Origin: Streptomyces speibonae
GTDB taxonomy: Bacteria; Actinomycetota; Actinomycetes; Streptomycetales; Streptomycetaceae
Direction of reading: 5' to 3'
Length of the DNA stretch: 6,057 nt
NCBI GenBank assembly: GCA_000715605.1
Contig: KL568586.1
Location: 23,938-29,994, forward strand
How positions within the stretch are numbered: the stretch's first letter is position 1; the number at the start of each line of letters is the position of its first letter. Below are positions 1-6,027 of the stretch, piece by piece. Made by a program: the position numbers and the translations under genes. Under the pieces are notes generated by a model that was not told the origin of the DNA, did no database searches, and saw only the letters and a program-made list of their open reading frames with translations.

Positions 1-74
1 GGAGGCGGAGCCGTACGTACGCGCCGCGCACGCGGGGAGATCCCCTGGTCGTGGCCGGGGTCTCCGGGAGACAT
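1..74 (-). CDS. possible 5' end of a divergent gene (partial, start unresolved)
   Basis: Reading leftward from an ATG at 74-72, the frame stays open to the window edge (about 24 codons, beginning M-S-P-G-D-P-G-H-D and rich in Arg further on). The main support is the well-formed leftward promoter at 138-111, whose start point would fall near base 104 and leave a leader of about 30 nt. The ATG has no well-placed Shine-Dalgarno sequence; a purine stretch (GGGAGACAAGG) lies too far upstream. A GTG at 31-29 in another frame, preceded by GGGG about 10 nt away, is an alternative start whose frame has higher GC at third codon positions. Too little is visible to name a product. Confidence 0.3.
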   Translation of the reverse strand, partial: MSPGDPGHDQGISPRARRVRTAPP

Positions 75-110
75 CAGTGCAGCGGGCAGCCTTGTCTCCC
101 GCTTCGCGTC

Positions 111-138
111 ACTTTAGTCCACGGTCCGGCCCGGTCAA
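111..138 (-). promoter_or_regulatory. leftward HrdB/sigma70-type promoter
   Basis: On the minus strand the sequence reads TTGACC, a 16-nt spacer, then TAAAGT. This closely matches the Streptomyces principal sigma factor consensus (TTGACN, 16-18 nt, TAGAPuT). The -35 is the complement of 133-138 and the -10 the complement of 111-116. The -35 lies inside a short inverted repeat (CCGGT-N6-ACCGG, 131-146). It would drive transcription out of the left edge, divergent from the carbonic anhydrase gene. This is a pattern match only. Confidence 0.5.
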
Positions 139-187
139 TCAACCGGCCTGCGCGTCGCGGTCCGCGCCGCGAGTCAAGGGATATACC

Positions 188-200
188 GGGTGAATCACCC
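188..200. promoter_or_regulatory. perfect palindrome, candidate operator
   Basis: GGGTGA-A-TCACCC is a perfect 6-bp inverted repeat around one central base, in the divergent intergenic region about 110 bp before the carbonic anhydrase start. It is too compact to be a hairpin terminator and looks like a dimeric regulator site. I do not recognise the regulator. Confidence 0.3.
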
Positions 201-223
201 TTAGGAGCGGGTCACACCACTCC

Positions 224-239
224 TGTGGATTGCCTCACA
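224..239. promoter_or_regulatory. CRP-family-like binding site
   Basis: TGTGGATTGCCTCACA has TGTG and CACA half-sites with CRP spacing. It differs from TGTGA-N6-TCACA at one position and from the GTG-N6-GNCAC form described for Streptomyces Crp at one position. It lies about 75-90 bp before the carbonic anhydrase start, within range for activation or repression. Such short motifs occur by chance, so this is a candidate only. Confidence 0.25.
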
Positions 240-282
240 ACAAGGGTCATGGGCGGAGTTTGTCCCCTCTCACAACGGGCCT

Positions 283-296
283 GTCACCCTCGTGAC
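283..296. promoter_or_regulatory. inverted repeat GTCAC-N4-GTGAC at the carbonic anhydrase 5' end
   Basis: A perfect 5-bp inverted repeat overlaps the alternative GTG start at 292 and lies just upstream of ATG 307 and 313. If the transcript starts upstream, it could form a small hairpin hiding the start region; if the gene is leaderless, it would lie in the promoter core and could be an operator. Function is inferred from position only. Confidence 0.2.
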
Positions 297-312
297 CATT
301 ACCGTCATGAGT

Positions 313-861
313 ATGACGACTTCCGCCTCGGTTCCCGCCGGCTCCACCGACGCCCCCGCCTCCTCCGGCACGGTCACCGACCGTCTGGTCGAGGCGAACG
401 CACAGTACGCGGCCGAATTCACCGACCCCGGGATGGACGCCCGCCCCGTCCTGAACGTGGCCGTGGTGGCCTGCATGGACGCCCGGCTGGACCTGCACGC
501 CGCGCTGGGCCTCGACCTCGGTGACTGTCACACCATCCGCAACGCGGGCGGTGTCGTCACCGACGACGTGATCCGCTCGCTGACCATCAGCCAGCGGGCG
601 CTCGGCACCCGCAGCGTCGTACTCATCCACCACACCAACTGCGGCCTGGAGTCCCTCACCGAGGACTTCCGGCACGAACTGGAGATGGAGGTGGGCCAGC
701 GCCCCGCCTGGGCCGTGGAAGCCTTCCGGGACGTCGACCAGGACGTGCGCCAGGCGATGCAGCGGGTGCGCACCTCGCCCTTCCTGCTGCACACCGACGA
801 CGTGCGCGGGTTCGTCTTCGACGTGAAGTCGGGCCTGCTGCGCGAGGTCGACCCGGCGTGA
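313..861 (+). CDS. beta-class carbonic anhydrase
   Basis: Cytosolic zinc enzyme interconverting CO2 and bicarbonate, about 182 aa from the ATG at 313. The beta-class signature is complete: C-M-D-A-R gives zinc ligand Cys54 and the Asp56-Arg58 dyad, and H-x-x-C gives His107 and Cys110. An N-A-G-G motif lies between them near residue 80. The short length and the C-terminal stretch with R-G-F-V-F-D-V resemble the small actinobacterial group that includes Mycobacterium tuberculosis Rv1284. The first ~18 residues are a variable, Ala/Ser-rich tail. The start is uncertain: in-frame GTG 292, ATG 307 and ATG 313 all lack a Shine-Dalgarno sequence. I chose 313 because the resulting M-T-T-S-A-S start looks natural for the family (from memory) and a TANNNT hexamer at 300-305 would put transcription start about at that ATG. 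No signal peptide or membrane segment is visible. A 262-nt gap to the next gene argues against a shared operon. Confidence 0.93.
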   Translation: MTTSASVPAGSTDAPASSGTVTDRLVEANAQYAAEFTDPGMDARPVLNVAVVACMDARLDLHAALGLDLGDCHTIRNAGGVVTDDVIRSLTISQRALGTRSVVLIHHTNCGLESLTEDFRHELEMEVGQRPAWAVEAFRDVDQDVRQAMQRVRTSPFLLHTDDVRGFVFDVKSGLLREVDPA

Positions 862-920
862 CCCGGCCGCCCGCCCCCGGGGACAATCTGAGTTCCGGAG
901 CCGTTTCCGGTCGTAAGACC

Positions 921-968
921 TGACATATCGCTGTCAGTTGTCCACAGGCGAGTGACACGAATCGGTAA
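921..968. promoter_or_regulatory. tandem TGAC-N8-GTNA sites, candidate operator
   Basis: Site 1 (921-936) is TGACATATCGCTGTCA, part of a perfect inverted repeat CTGACA-N6-TGTCAG at 920-937. Site 2 (953-968) is TGACACGAATCGGTAA, an imperfect copy with the same half-site spacing. They share TGACA at the left and C-N-GTNA at the right, and their starts are 32 bp apart, about three helical turns. Site 2 overlaps the candidate -35 of the downstream operon. This arrangement suggests cooperative binding of a dimeric regulator. The spacing of 8 differs from the BldD consensus (5), so BldD is unlikely; no regulator is assigned. Confidence 0.35.
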
Positions 969-981
969 CGGCAGCAAGAAT
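952..981 (+). promoter_or_regulatory. candidate promoter of the MoxR-DUF58-TgpA operon
   Basis: GTGACA (952-957), an 18-nt spacer, then AAGAAT (976-981). Each hexamer is one mismatch from the HrdB-type TTGACA / TAGAAT. A start near 988 would give a leader of about 135 nt containing two hairpins. A second, weaker possibility is a SigE-like promoter with GGAAC at 1000-1004 and CGTGA at 1022-1026; its -10 does not match well. Confidence 0.35.
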
Positions 982-989
982 GCGGGAGT

Positions 990-1021
990 GGCGCCACGCG
1001 GAACTTTTCCGGCGTGGTGTC
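990..1021 (+). other. strong hairpin in the operon leader
   Basis: CCACGCGGAA (994-1003) pairs with TTCC (1007-1010) and GCGTGG (1012-1017), with one bulged G at 1011 and a 3-nt loop. The stem extends outward by wobble and GC pairs to 990 and 1021. No T tract follows, so it is either a structured leader element or, less likely, a late terminator for the carbonic anhydrase transcript. It sits just past the candidate start point. Confidence 0.35.
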
Positions 1022-1079
1022 CGTGATTCGGGGTGGGCCGGTCCGCAGCACAGGCGTCGGCCCGGGACATTTTGGGGTG

Positions 1080-1103
1080 CCCCGCTCCTGCACGGAGCGT
1101 GGG
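1080..1103 (+). other. GC-rich hairpin just upstream of the MoxR ribosome binding site
   Basis: CCCCGCTCC (1080-1088) pairs with GGAGCG (1094-1099) and GGG (1101-1103), with T1100 bulged and a 5-nt loop. It ends 8 nt before the GAGGAGG ribosome binding site at 1112. The adjacent GGGG at 1074-1077 could pair with CCCC at 1080-1083 instead, so two alternative folds are possible. A role in translation control is inference. Confidence 0.3.
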
Positions 1104-1123
1104 GAAAGGCCGAGGAGGGCCGG

Positions 1124-2152
1124 GTGACGACCTATGACGATCGAGCGAGCCTCACTGATCTGACCGCCGTGGTGGAGCGCGTGCGGGATTCGGTGGAAGG
1201 CGTGATCGAGGGAAAGCCTGAGGTCGTACGGCTCTCGCTGACCGTGCTGCTCGCCGAGGGACATCTGCTCATCGAGGATGTACCGGGAGTCGGCAAGACG
1301 ATGCTGGCCAAGGCACTGGCACGGTCGATCGACTGTTCGGTGCGACGGATCCAGTTCACGCCGGACCTGCTGCCCTCGGACATCACCGGGGTGTCGATCT
1401 GGGACCAGCAGCACAACGAGTTCGAGTTCAAGCCGGGCGCCATCTTCGCGCAGGTGGTGATCGGCGACGAGATCAACCGCGCCTCGCCGAAGACGCAGTC
1501 CGCGCTGCTGGAGTCGATGGAGGAGCGCCAGGTCACCATCGACGGCAAGACCTACGAGCTGCCCAGCCCGTTCATGGTCGTGGCGACGCAGAACCCGGTG
1601 GAGATGGAGGGCACCTACCCGCTGCCGGAGGCCCAGCGCGACCGTTTCATGGCCCGCGTCTCGGTCGGCTACCCGAGCGCGGAGGCCGAGCTGCAGATGC
1701 TGGACGTGCACGGCGGTGTCTCCCCGCTGGAGAACCTCCAGCCGGTGGCGCACGCGCACGAGATCCTGAAGCTGATCGAGGCGGTGCGCGACGTGTACGT
1801 GGCCGACCCGATCCGCCGGTACGCGGTGGACCTGGTCGCCGCCACCCGCACGCATCCCGACCTCAGACTCGGCGCCTCGCCGCGCGCGACCCTGCATCTG
1901 CTGCGCGCGGCGAAGGCCTCCGCGGCCCTCGGCGGCCGGGACTACGCCCTGCCGGACGATGTGCAGGCGCTCGCCGTCGCCGTCCTCGCGCACCGGCTGC
2001 TGCCCACCGCACAGGCGCAGCTCAACCGGCGCACCGCCGAGCAGGTGGTGCAGGAGATCCTCCAGCAGACGGCGGTCCCCGCGGACACTCCGCGGACCGG
2101 CGTCGGCCACGGCACTCCGGGCTACGGCCAGCAGCCGCCCCGGAGGCTGTGA
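1124..2152 (+). CDS. MoxR-family AAA+ ATPase
   Basis: Cytosolic ATPase of the MoxR group (AAA_3 domain), chaperone-like enzymes thought to remodel or help assemble partner proteins, often vWA-domain or DUF58 proteins encoded beside them. The protein is 342 aa. Walker A is P-G-V-G-K-T with Lys58; Walker B ends in Asp115-Glu116, within G-D-E-I-N-R; the sensor-1 Asn is Asn157 in T-Q-N-P; the P-E-A-Q-R-D-R-F segment (168-175) supplies the arginine finger; sensor 2 is Arg254 in G-A-S-P-R-A, inside the C-terminal lid. All catalytic positions are intact. The last ~25 residues are Pro/Gly-rich and probably disordered. The GTG start at 1124 is fixed by GAGGAGG at 1112-1118. The stop overlaps the DUF58 start by one base (TGATG). 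The substrate is unknown; DUF58 and TgpA-like neighbours are the likely partners. Confidence 0.95.
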   Translation: MTTYDDRASLTDLTAVVERVRDSVEGVIEGKPEVVRLSLTVLLAEGHLLIEDVPGVGKTMLAKALARSIDCSVRRIQFTPDLLPSDITGVSIWDQQHNEFEFKPGAIFAQVVIGDEINRASPKTQSALLESMEERQVTIDGKTYELPSPFMVVATQNPVEMEGTYPLPEAQRDRFMARVSVGYPSAEAELQMLDVHGGVSPLENLQPVAHAHEILKLIEAVRDVYVADPIRRYAVDLVAATRTHPDLRLGASPRATLHLLRAAKASAALGGRDYALPDDVQALAVAVLAHRLLPTAQAQLNRRTAEQVVQEILQQTAVPADTPRTGVGHGTPGYGQQPPRRL

Positions 2153-3513
2153 TGACCACCGCCGGCGCCGTCCGCACGGACGGCGACACGGGCGACCGGA
2201 GCGGGATCAGGACCGCCCTGGCGGGCCTCACCACCCGCGGGCGCTCCTTCCTGGCCGCCGGCGTGGCCGCCGCGATCTGCGCGTACGTCCTCGGGCAGAG
2301 CGATCTGCTGCGGGTCGGGCTGCTGCTGGCCGCGCTGCCGCTGGTGTGCGCGGTCGTGCTGTACCGCACCCGCTACCGCGTCGCCGGCAGCCGCCGGCTC
2401 TCCCCCGGCCGGGTTCCGGCCGGCTCCGAGGCACGGGTCCACCTGCGGATGGACAACGTCTCGCGGCTTCCCACCGGCCTGCTGATGCTCCAGGACCGGG
2501 TGCCCTACGTGCTCGGGCCGCGGCCCCGGTTCGTCCTGGACCGGGTGGAGGCGGGCGGGCGCCGCGAGGTGTCCTACCGGGTCCGCTCCGACCTGCGCGG
2601 CCGCTATCCGCTGGGCCCGCTCCAGCTGCGGCTGTCCGACCCGTTCGGCATGTGCGAGCTGACCCGCTCCTTCTCCAGCTACGACACGCTCACGGTGATA
2701 CCGCGCGTGGAGCCGCTGCCGCCGGTGCGGCTGAGCGGCGAGGCGATGGGGTACGGCGACGGGCGGCAGCGTTCGCTGGCACTGGCCGGTGAGGACGACG
2801 TGATCCCGCGCGGCTACCGCTACGGCGACGACCTGCGCCGGGTCCACTGGCGCTCCACCGCGCGCTACGGCGAGCTGATGGTGCGCCGCGAGGAGCAGCC
2901 GCAGCGCGCCCGGTGCACGGTGCTCCTGGACACCCGGGCCATCGCCTACGAGGGCGCGGGACCGGACTCGGCGTTCGAGTGGGCGGTGTCCGGCGCGGCC
3001 TCGGTGCTGGTGCACATGCTGGAGCGGGGCTTCTCGGTGCGGCTGCTGACCGACACCGGCACCTCGGTGCCGGGCGAGGGGTCCGACGGCTTCGCGGGGG
3101 TGAACCAGGAGTCGGCGGACGCGGCCGGGCTGATGATGGACACGCTCGCCGTGGTGGACCACTCCGACGAGGACGGCCTGTCGCGCGCCTACGACGTGCT
3201 GCGCGGGGGCAACGAGGGGCTGCTGGTGGCCTTCCTCGGCGACCTCGACGAGGAGCAGGCCGCGGTGCTCGCCCGGATGCGGCAGCGCACCGGCGGCGCC
3301 CTCGCCTTCCTGCTGAACAGTGAGACGTGGCTGCGGGAACCAGCTGATGTGTCCGGTCCGTTGGACAGGGGCGAGGGGCGGCTGCGGATGCTGCGCGAGG
3401 CGGGCTGGACGGCCCTGGGAGTGCCACGGGGCGCCTCGCTGAACGAGCTGTGGCGGCAGGCCGACCGGGAGCGGTCGGGCCTGGCCGCGGCGACCGGTGG
3501 GGAGGGACCGTGA
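2152..3513 (+). CDS. DUF58 membrane protein
   Basis: Membrane protein of 453 aa, of unknown biochemical function, habitually encoded next to MoxR ATPases. Two membrane segments (about 32-48 and 52-71) form an N-terminal hairpin; the rest is soluble. A beta-rich region (about 75-190) precedes the DUF58 signature, residues 224-235, Y-G-D-D-L-R-R-V-H-W-R-S, followed by a vWA-like fold. The place where a vWA domain carries D-x-S-x-S holds L-L-D260-T-R-A, so the metal site looks incomplete. ATG at 2152 is preferred because GGAGG at 2142-2146 sits 5 nt before it; the GTG at 2149 would leave only 2 nt. It overlaps MoxR by one base and TgpA by four (GTGA), so production should be coupled. By analogy it may act as the membrane adaptor through which the ATPase acts; that is inference. 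Confidence 0.93.
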   Translation: MTTAGAVRTDGDTGDRSGIRTALAGLTTRGRSFLAAGVAAAICAYVLGQSDLLRVGLLLAALPLVCAVVLYRTRYRVAGSRRLSPGRVPAGSEARVHLRMDNVSRLPTGLLMLQDRVPYVLGPRPRFVLDRVEAGGRREVSYRVRSDLRGRYPLGPLQLRLSDPFGMCELTRSFSSYDTLTVIPRVEPLPPVRLSGEAMGYGDGRQRSLALAGEDDVIPRGYRYGDDLRRVHWRSTARYGELMVRREEQPQRARCTVLLDTRAIAYEGAGPDSAFEWAVSGAASVLVHMLERGFSVRLLTDTGTSVPGEGSDGFAGVNQESADAAGLMMDTLAVVDHSDEDGLSRAYDVLRGGNEGLLVAFLGDLDEEQAAVLARMRQRTGGALAFLLNSETWLREPADVSGPLDRGEGRLRMLREAGWTALGVPRGASLNELWRQADRERSGLAAATGGEGP

Positions 3514-5900
3514 TCAGCGGGCGGGCGAGGCTGACCATCTGTGCCTGGGCGGCGACGCTGATGGCGGCGTGCGCCTTGCTGCCGCTGGTCGAGCCGTCGA
3601 CCTGGATCGTCCAGTCGGCGTTCCTGCTGGCCGTGCAGTCGGGCGTGGGCGCGGCCACCCGCAGGGTGCCGCTGGCACGCCCGGTGACGGTGGCCGCGCA
3701 GGTCCTGGTGACGCTGGTGCTGCTGACGCTGGCGTTCGCGCGGGAGCATGCCGTCGCGGGTCTCATACCGGGCCCGGACACCTTCCGCTTCTTCGCCGAT
3801 CTCCTGGAGGTGGGGGGCGACGACGTCAGCCGGTACTCGATACCGGCGCCGCTGTCCGACGGCATCCGGCTGATGCTGGTCGGCGGGGTCCTGGTCATCG
3901 GGCTGCTGGTGGACACCCTCGCGGTGACCTTCCGCAGCGCGGCCCCGGCCGGGCTGCCGCTGCTCGCCCTGTACTCGGTGGCCGCGGGACTGTCCGACAA
4001 CGGTATCGACTGGCTCTGGTTCCTGCTGGCCGCGGCCGGCTATCTGATGCTGCTGCTCGCCGAGGGCCGGGACCGGCTCTCCCAGTGGGGGCGGGTGTTC
4101 GCCGGCCCCGGCCGCGCGCCCCGCGACGACCGGCCCGGCGCCGTGGCACCGGTGCGCACCGGGCGGCGGATCGGTGTGCTCGCGCTGGGCATCGCCCTGG
4201 TGGCGCCGCTCGCTCTGCCCTCGATGAACGGCGGTCTGCTGGACCCCACCGGCTCGGGGGTCGGCGGGGGCGGCGGCGGGGGCGGCACCATCTCCGCGGT
4301 GAACCCGCTGGTGTCGCTGCGCGACTCGCTGAACGTGGAGGACGACCGCCAGGTGCTCTCGGTGCGCTCCGAGATGGCGGACACCTCGGACCTGTATCTG
4401 CGGATCGTCTCCCTGGACGACTTCGACGGCACCACGTGGAAGCCGTCCAAGCGGTCCATCACCGCGGTGCCCGACGGCACCTTCCCCACCCCGCCCGGTC
4501 TCGGCCCCGACATAGGACGCACGGAGATCGGCACGACGATCTCCGTGGCCGACTGGTACGGCCAGACCTGGCTCCCGATGCCCTACCCGCCGAGCGGGGT
4601 CAGCATCCGGGGCGACTGGCGCTACGAACCGGTCGGCATGACGCTGGTGGGCGATCACGGCCAGAACACGCGCGGCGTCACGTACGAGGTGCGCAGCCTG
4701 AACGTGCAGCCCACGGCGGAGCAACTGGCCAACGCGGGGGCGGCGCCGCCGGCCCTGCAGCGCGAGTACACCGAGCTGCCCGGCTCGCTGCCGGACGTGG
4801 TGGCGGAGACCGCCCGTGAGGTCACCGAGGGCGCGGACAACGCCTACGCCCAGGCGCTGGCGCTCCAGGAGTACTTCACGCTGAACGGGGGTTTCGTCTA
4901 CGACACCCAGGTCGACGTCGGCAGCGGCCCGCGGGCGATCGCCCGCTTCCTGGAGGACAAGCAGGGCTTCTGCGTCCACTTCTCCTTCGCCATGGCGTCG
5001 ATGGCCCGCTCGCTGGGCATACCGGCGCGGGTCGCGGTGGGCTTCGCGCCCGGCACCCCGCAGGCGGACGGCACCGTCGCGGTCGGGCTGCGGGACGCGC
5101 ACGCCTGGCCGGAGCTCTACTTCGAGGGCATCGGCTGGACCCGCTTCGAGCCGACCCCCACCCGTGGCTCCGCCCCGGCGTACACGGTGCCGGACCCGGC
5201 GGACACCGCGGCGCCGGACCCGGCCCGGCCGTCCCAGGCGGAGTCCGAGGAGCCGTCCGCGGCGCCCTCGGAGAGCGAGAGCTGCTCCGCGGAGCGCAGG
5301 CGGCTGGACGGGTGCGGGAGCGAGTCGCCGCAGGCGGCCCTGCCCACCGGCGGCGACGGTCCGAAGTGGTACGCGGTGCTGCTGTGGGCGCTGGCCGGTC
5401 TGGCCGTCCTGGCGGTGCCGCTGTCACCGATGCTGTGGCGGCTGCGGACCCGGGCGGTGCGGCTGGGCGGACACGGCCGGTCGGAGGCGGACGCGGCGCC
5501 GCACACCCTCGCCGCGTGGGACGAGCTGACGGACTCGGCGTGGGACCACGGCATCGCGCCGGACGAGTCGCTGACTCCGCGCAAGGCGGCCGGCCGGATC
5601 GTGCGCCTGGGCCGGCTCGACGAGAGCGGGGCGGCGTCGGTGCACCGGGTCGCGGACGCGGTGGAGCAGGTGCTGTACGCGCCGCGGCCGCGGCCGGCGG
5701 CGGGGCTCGCGGACGACGTGCGGCGGACGGTCGCGGGGCTGCGGGGCGCCGCGGGCCGGCGGCAGCGGGTGCGGGCGGTGGTCGCTCCGCGGTCGGTCGT
5801 GCGGGTGGGCTGGGCGGTGTCGGCGTGGTGGGCCGATGTCCGCGGCCGGCTGGTCGCGGCACGGCCGACGTGGCGACGGCCGTTCCGACAACAGGGCTGA
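3510..5900 (+). CDS. TgpA-type transglutaminase-like membrane protein (DUF3488 / transglutaminase core / DUF4129)
   Basis: Polytopic membrane protein of 796 aa, related in layout to Pseudomonas TgpA. Membrane segments are seen near 8-27, 31-49, 57-77, 121-141, 146-161, 167-184, 221-239 and 620-643. Between the last two lies a ~380-residue region, probably extracytoplasmic. It starts with a run of eight glycines (252-259), then a DUF3488-type segment (N-P-L-V-S-L-R and F-D-G-T-T-W motifs) and the transglutaminase core: Cys488 in G-F-C-V-H-F, His531 in D-A-H-A-W, and the third position in R-F-E-P-T-P, where Glu547 replaces the usual Asp. A Pro/Ser/Glu-rich linker has two Cys (592, 602). The C-terminal cytosolic part (about 660-760) matches DUF4129 (A-W-D-E-L ... 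T-P-R-K-A-A), ending in a basic tail. GTG 3510 is chosen because GGGGAGGG precedes it. Activity could be transamidase or protease-like; the substrate is unknown, probably in the envelope. Confidence 0.93.
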   Translation: MISGRARLTICAWAATLMAACALLPLVEPSTWIVQSAFLLAVQSGVGAATRRVPLARPVTVAAQVLVTLVLLTLAFAREHAVAGLIPGPDTFRFFADLLEVGGDDVSRYSIPAPLSDGIRLMLVGGVLVIGLLVDTLAVTFRSAAPAGLPLLALYSVAAGLSDNGIDWLWFLLAAAGYLMLLLAEGRDRLSQWGRVFAGPGRAPRDDRPGAVAPVRTGRRIGVLALGIALVAPLALPSMNGGLLDPTGSGVGGGGGGGGTISAVNPLVSLRDSLNVEDDRQVLSVRSEMADTSDLYLRIVSLDDFDGTTWKPSKRSITAVPDGTFPTPPGLGPDIGRTEIGTTISVADWYGQTWLPMPYPPSGVSIRGDWRYEPVGMTLVGDHGQNTRGVTYEVRSLNVQPTAEQLANAGAAPPALQREYTELPGSLPDVVAETAREVTEGADNAYAQALALQEYFTLNGGFVYDTQVDVGSGPRAIARFLEDKQGFCVHFSFAMASMARSLGIPARVAVGFAPGTPQADGTVAVGLRDAHAWPELYFEGIGWTRFEPTPTRGSAPAYTVPDPADTAAPDPARPSQAESEEPSAAPSESESCSAERRRLDGCGSESPQAALPTGGDGPKWYAVLLWALAGLAVLAVPLSPMLWRLRTRAVRLGGHGRSEADAAPHTLAAWDELTDSAWDHGIAPDESLTPRKAAGRIVRLGRLDESGAASVHRVADAVEQVLYAPRPRPAAGLADDVRRTVAGLRGAAGRRQRVRAVVAPRSVVRVGWAVSAWWADVRGRLVAARPTWRRPFRQQG

Positions 5901-5924
5901 ACGCCGGGCGCGGGCCTTTTACGA

Positions 5925-5978
5925 GGGGCCCCTGCGAGGTCGGGGTGGGTTGTACCGCCCGGGCCGTGCAGGGGCCTT
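5925..5978 (+). terminator. large hairpin after the operon, probable terminator
   Basis: GGCCCCTGC (5927-5935) and GCAGGGGCC (5968-5976) form a perfect 9-bp stem, extendable by two G-T pairs. The 32-nt interior holds a second hairpin, GGGTGG (5943-5948) with CCGCCC (5955-5960). It begins 25 nt after the TgpA-like stop. Only a weak T-rich trail follows, which is common for actinobacterial terminators. A short GGC-GCGG-GCC stem followed by TTTT (5907-5920) just upstream may contribute. Confidence 0.5.
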
Positions 5979-6027
5979 GCGTTGGTGTGAGCCGGAGGGT
6001 GTTCGCGCAGCCCGGCGCTTGCGAAGT

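Noticed and set aside
895..910. CCGGA-N6-TCCGG hairpin after the carbonic anhydrase as its terminator
   Set aside because: The stem is only 5 bp with no T tract, and TTCCGG direct repeats explain part of it. Too weak to annotate.
920..937. BldD binding site
   Set aside because: The half-sites look similar (TNAC / GTNA) but the spacing is 8 rather than the 5 expected for BldD.
980..1123. N-terminal extension of the MoxR protein from an upstream ATG at 980
   Set aside because: The frame is open, but the extra 48 residues match no part of a MoxR ATPase, no ribosome binding site precedes 980, and a strong GAGGAGG sits just before GTG 1124. The ATG also falls within the candidate promoter's -10 region.
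247..2110. Long minus-strand open frames opposite the carbonic anhydrase and MoxR genes
   Set aside because: They mirror real genes in high-GC DNA, have low-complexity Arg/Gly/His-rich translations with no recognisable domains, and no supporting start signals.
3450..3509. Upstream start for the TgpA-like protein inside the DUF58 gene
   Set aside because: It would overlap DUF58 by 64 bases and add a Gly/Arg-rich stretch ahead of the first membrane segment. GTG 3510 has its own ribosome binding site and the GTGA overlap common in coupled operons.
2690..5891. Long minus-strand and alternative + frame open frames across the DUF58 and TgpA-like genes
   Set aside because: Their translations are Arg/Pro/Ala-rich shadows. 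The genes in the accepted frames show conserved motifs throughout.
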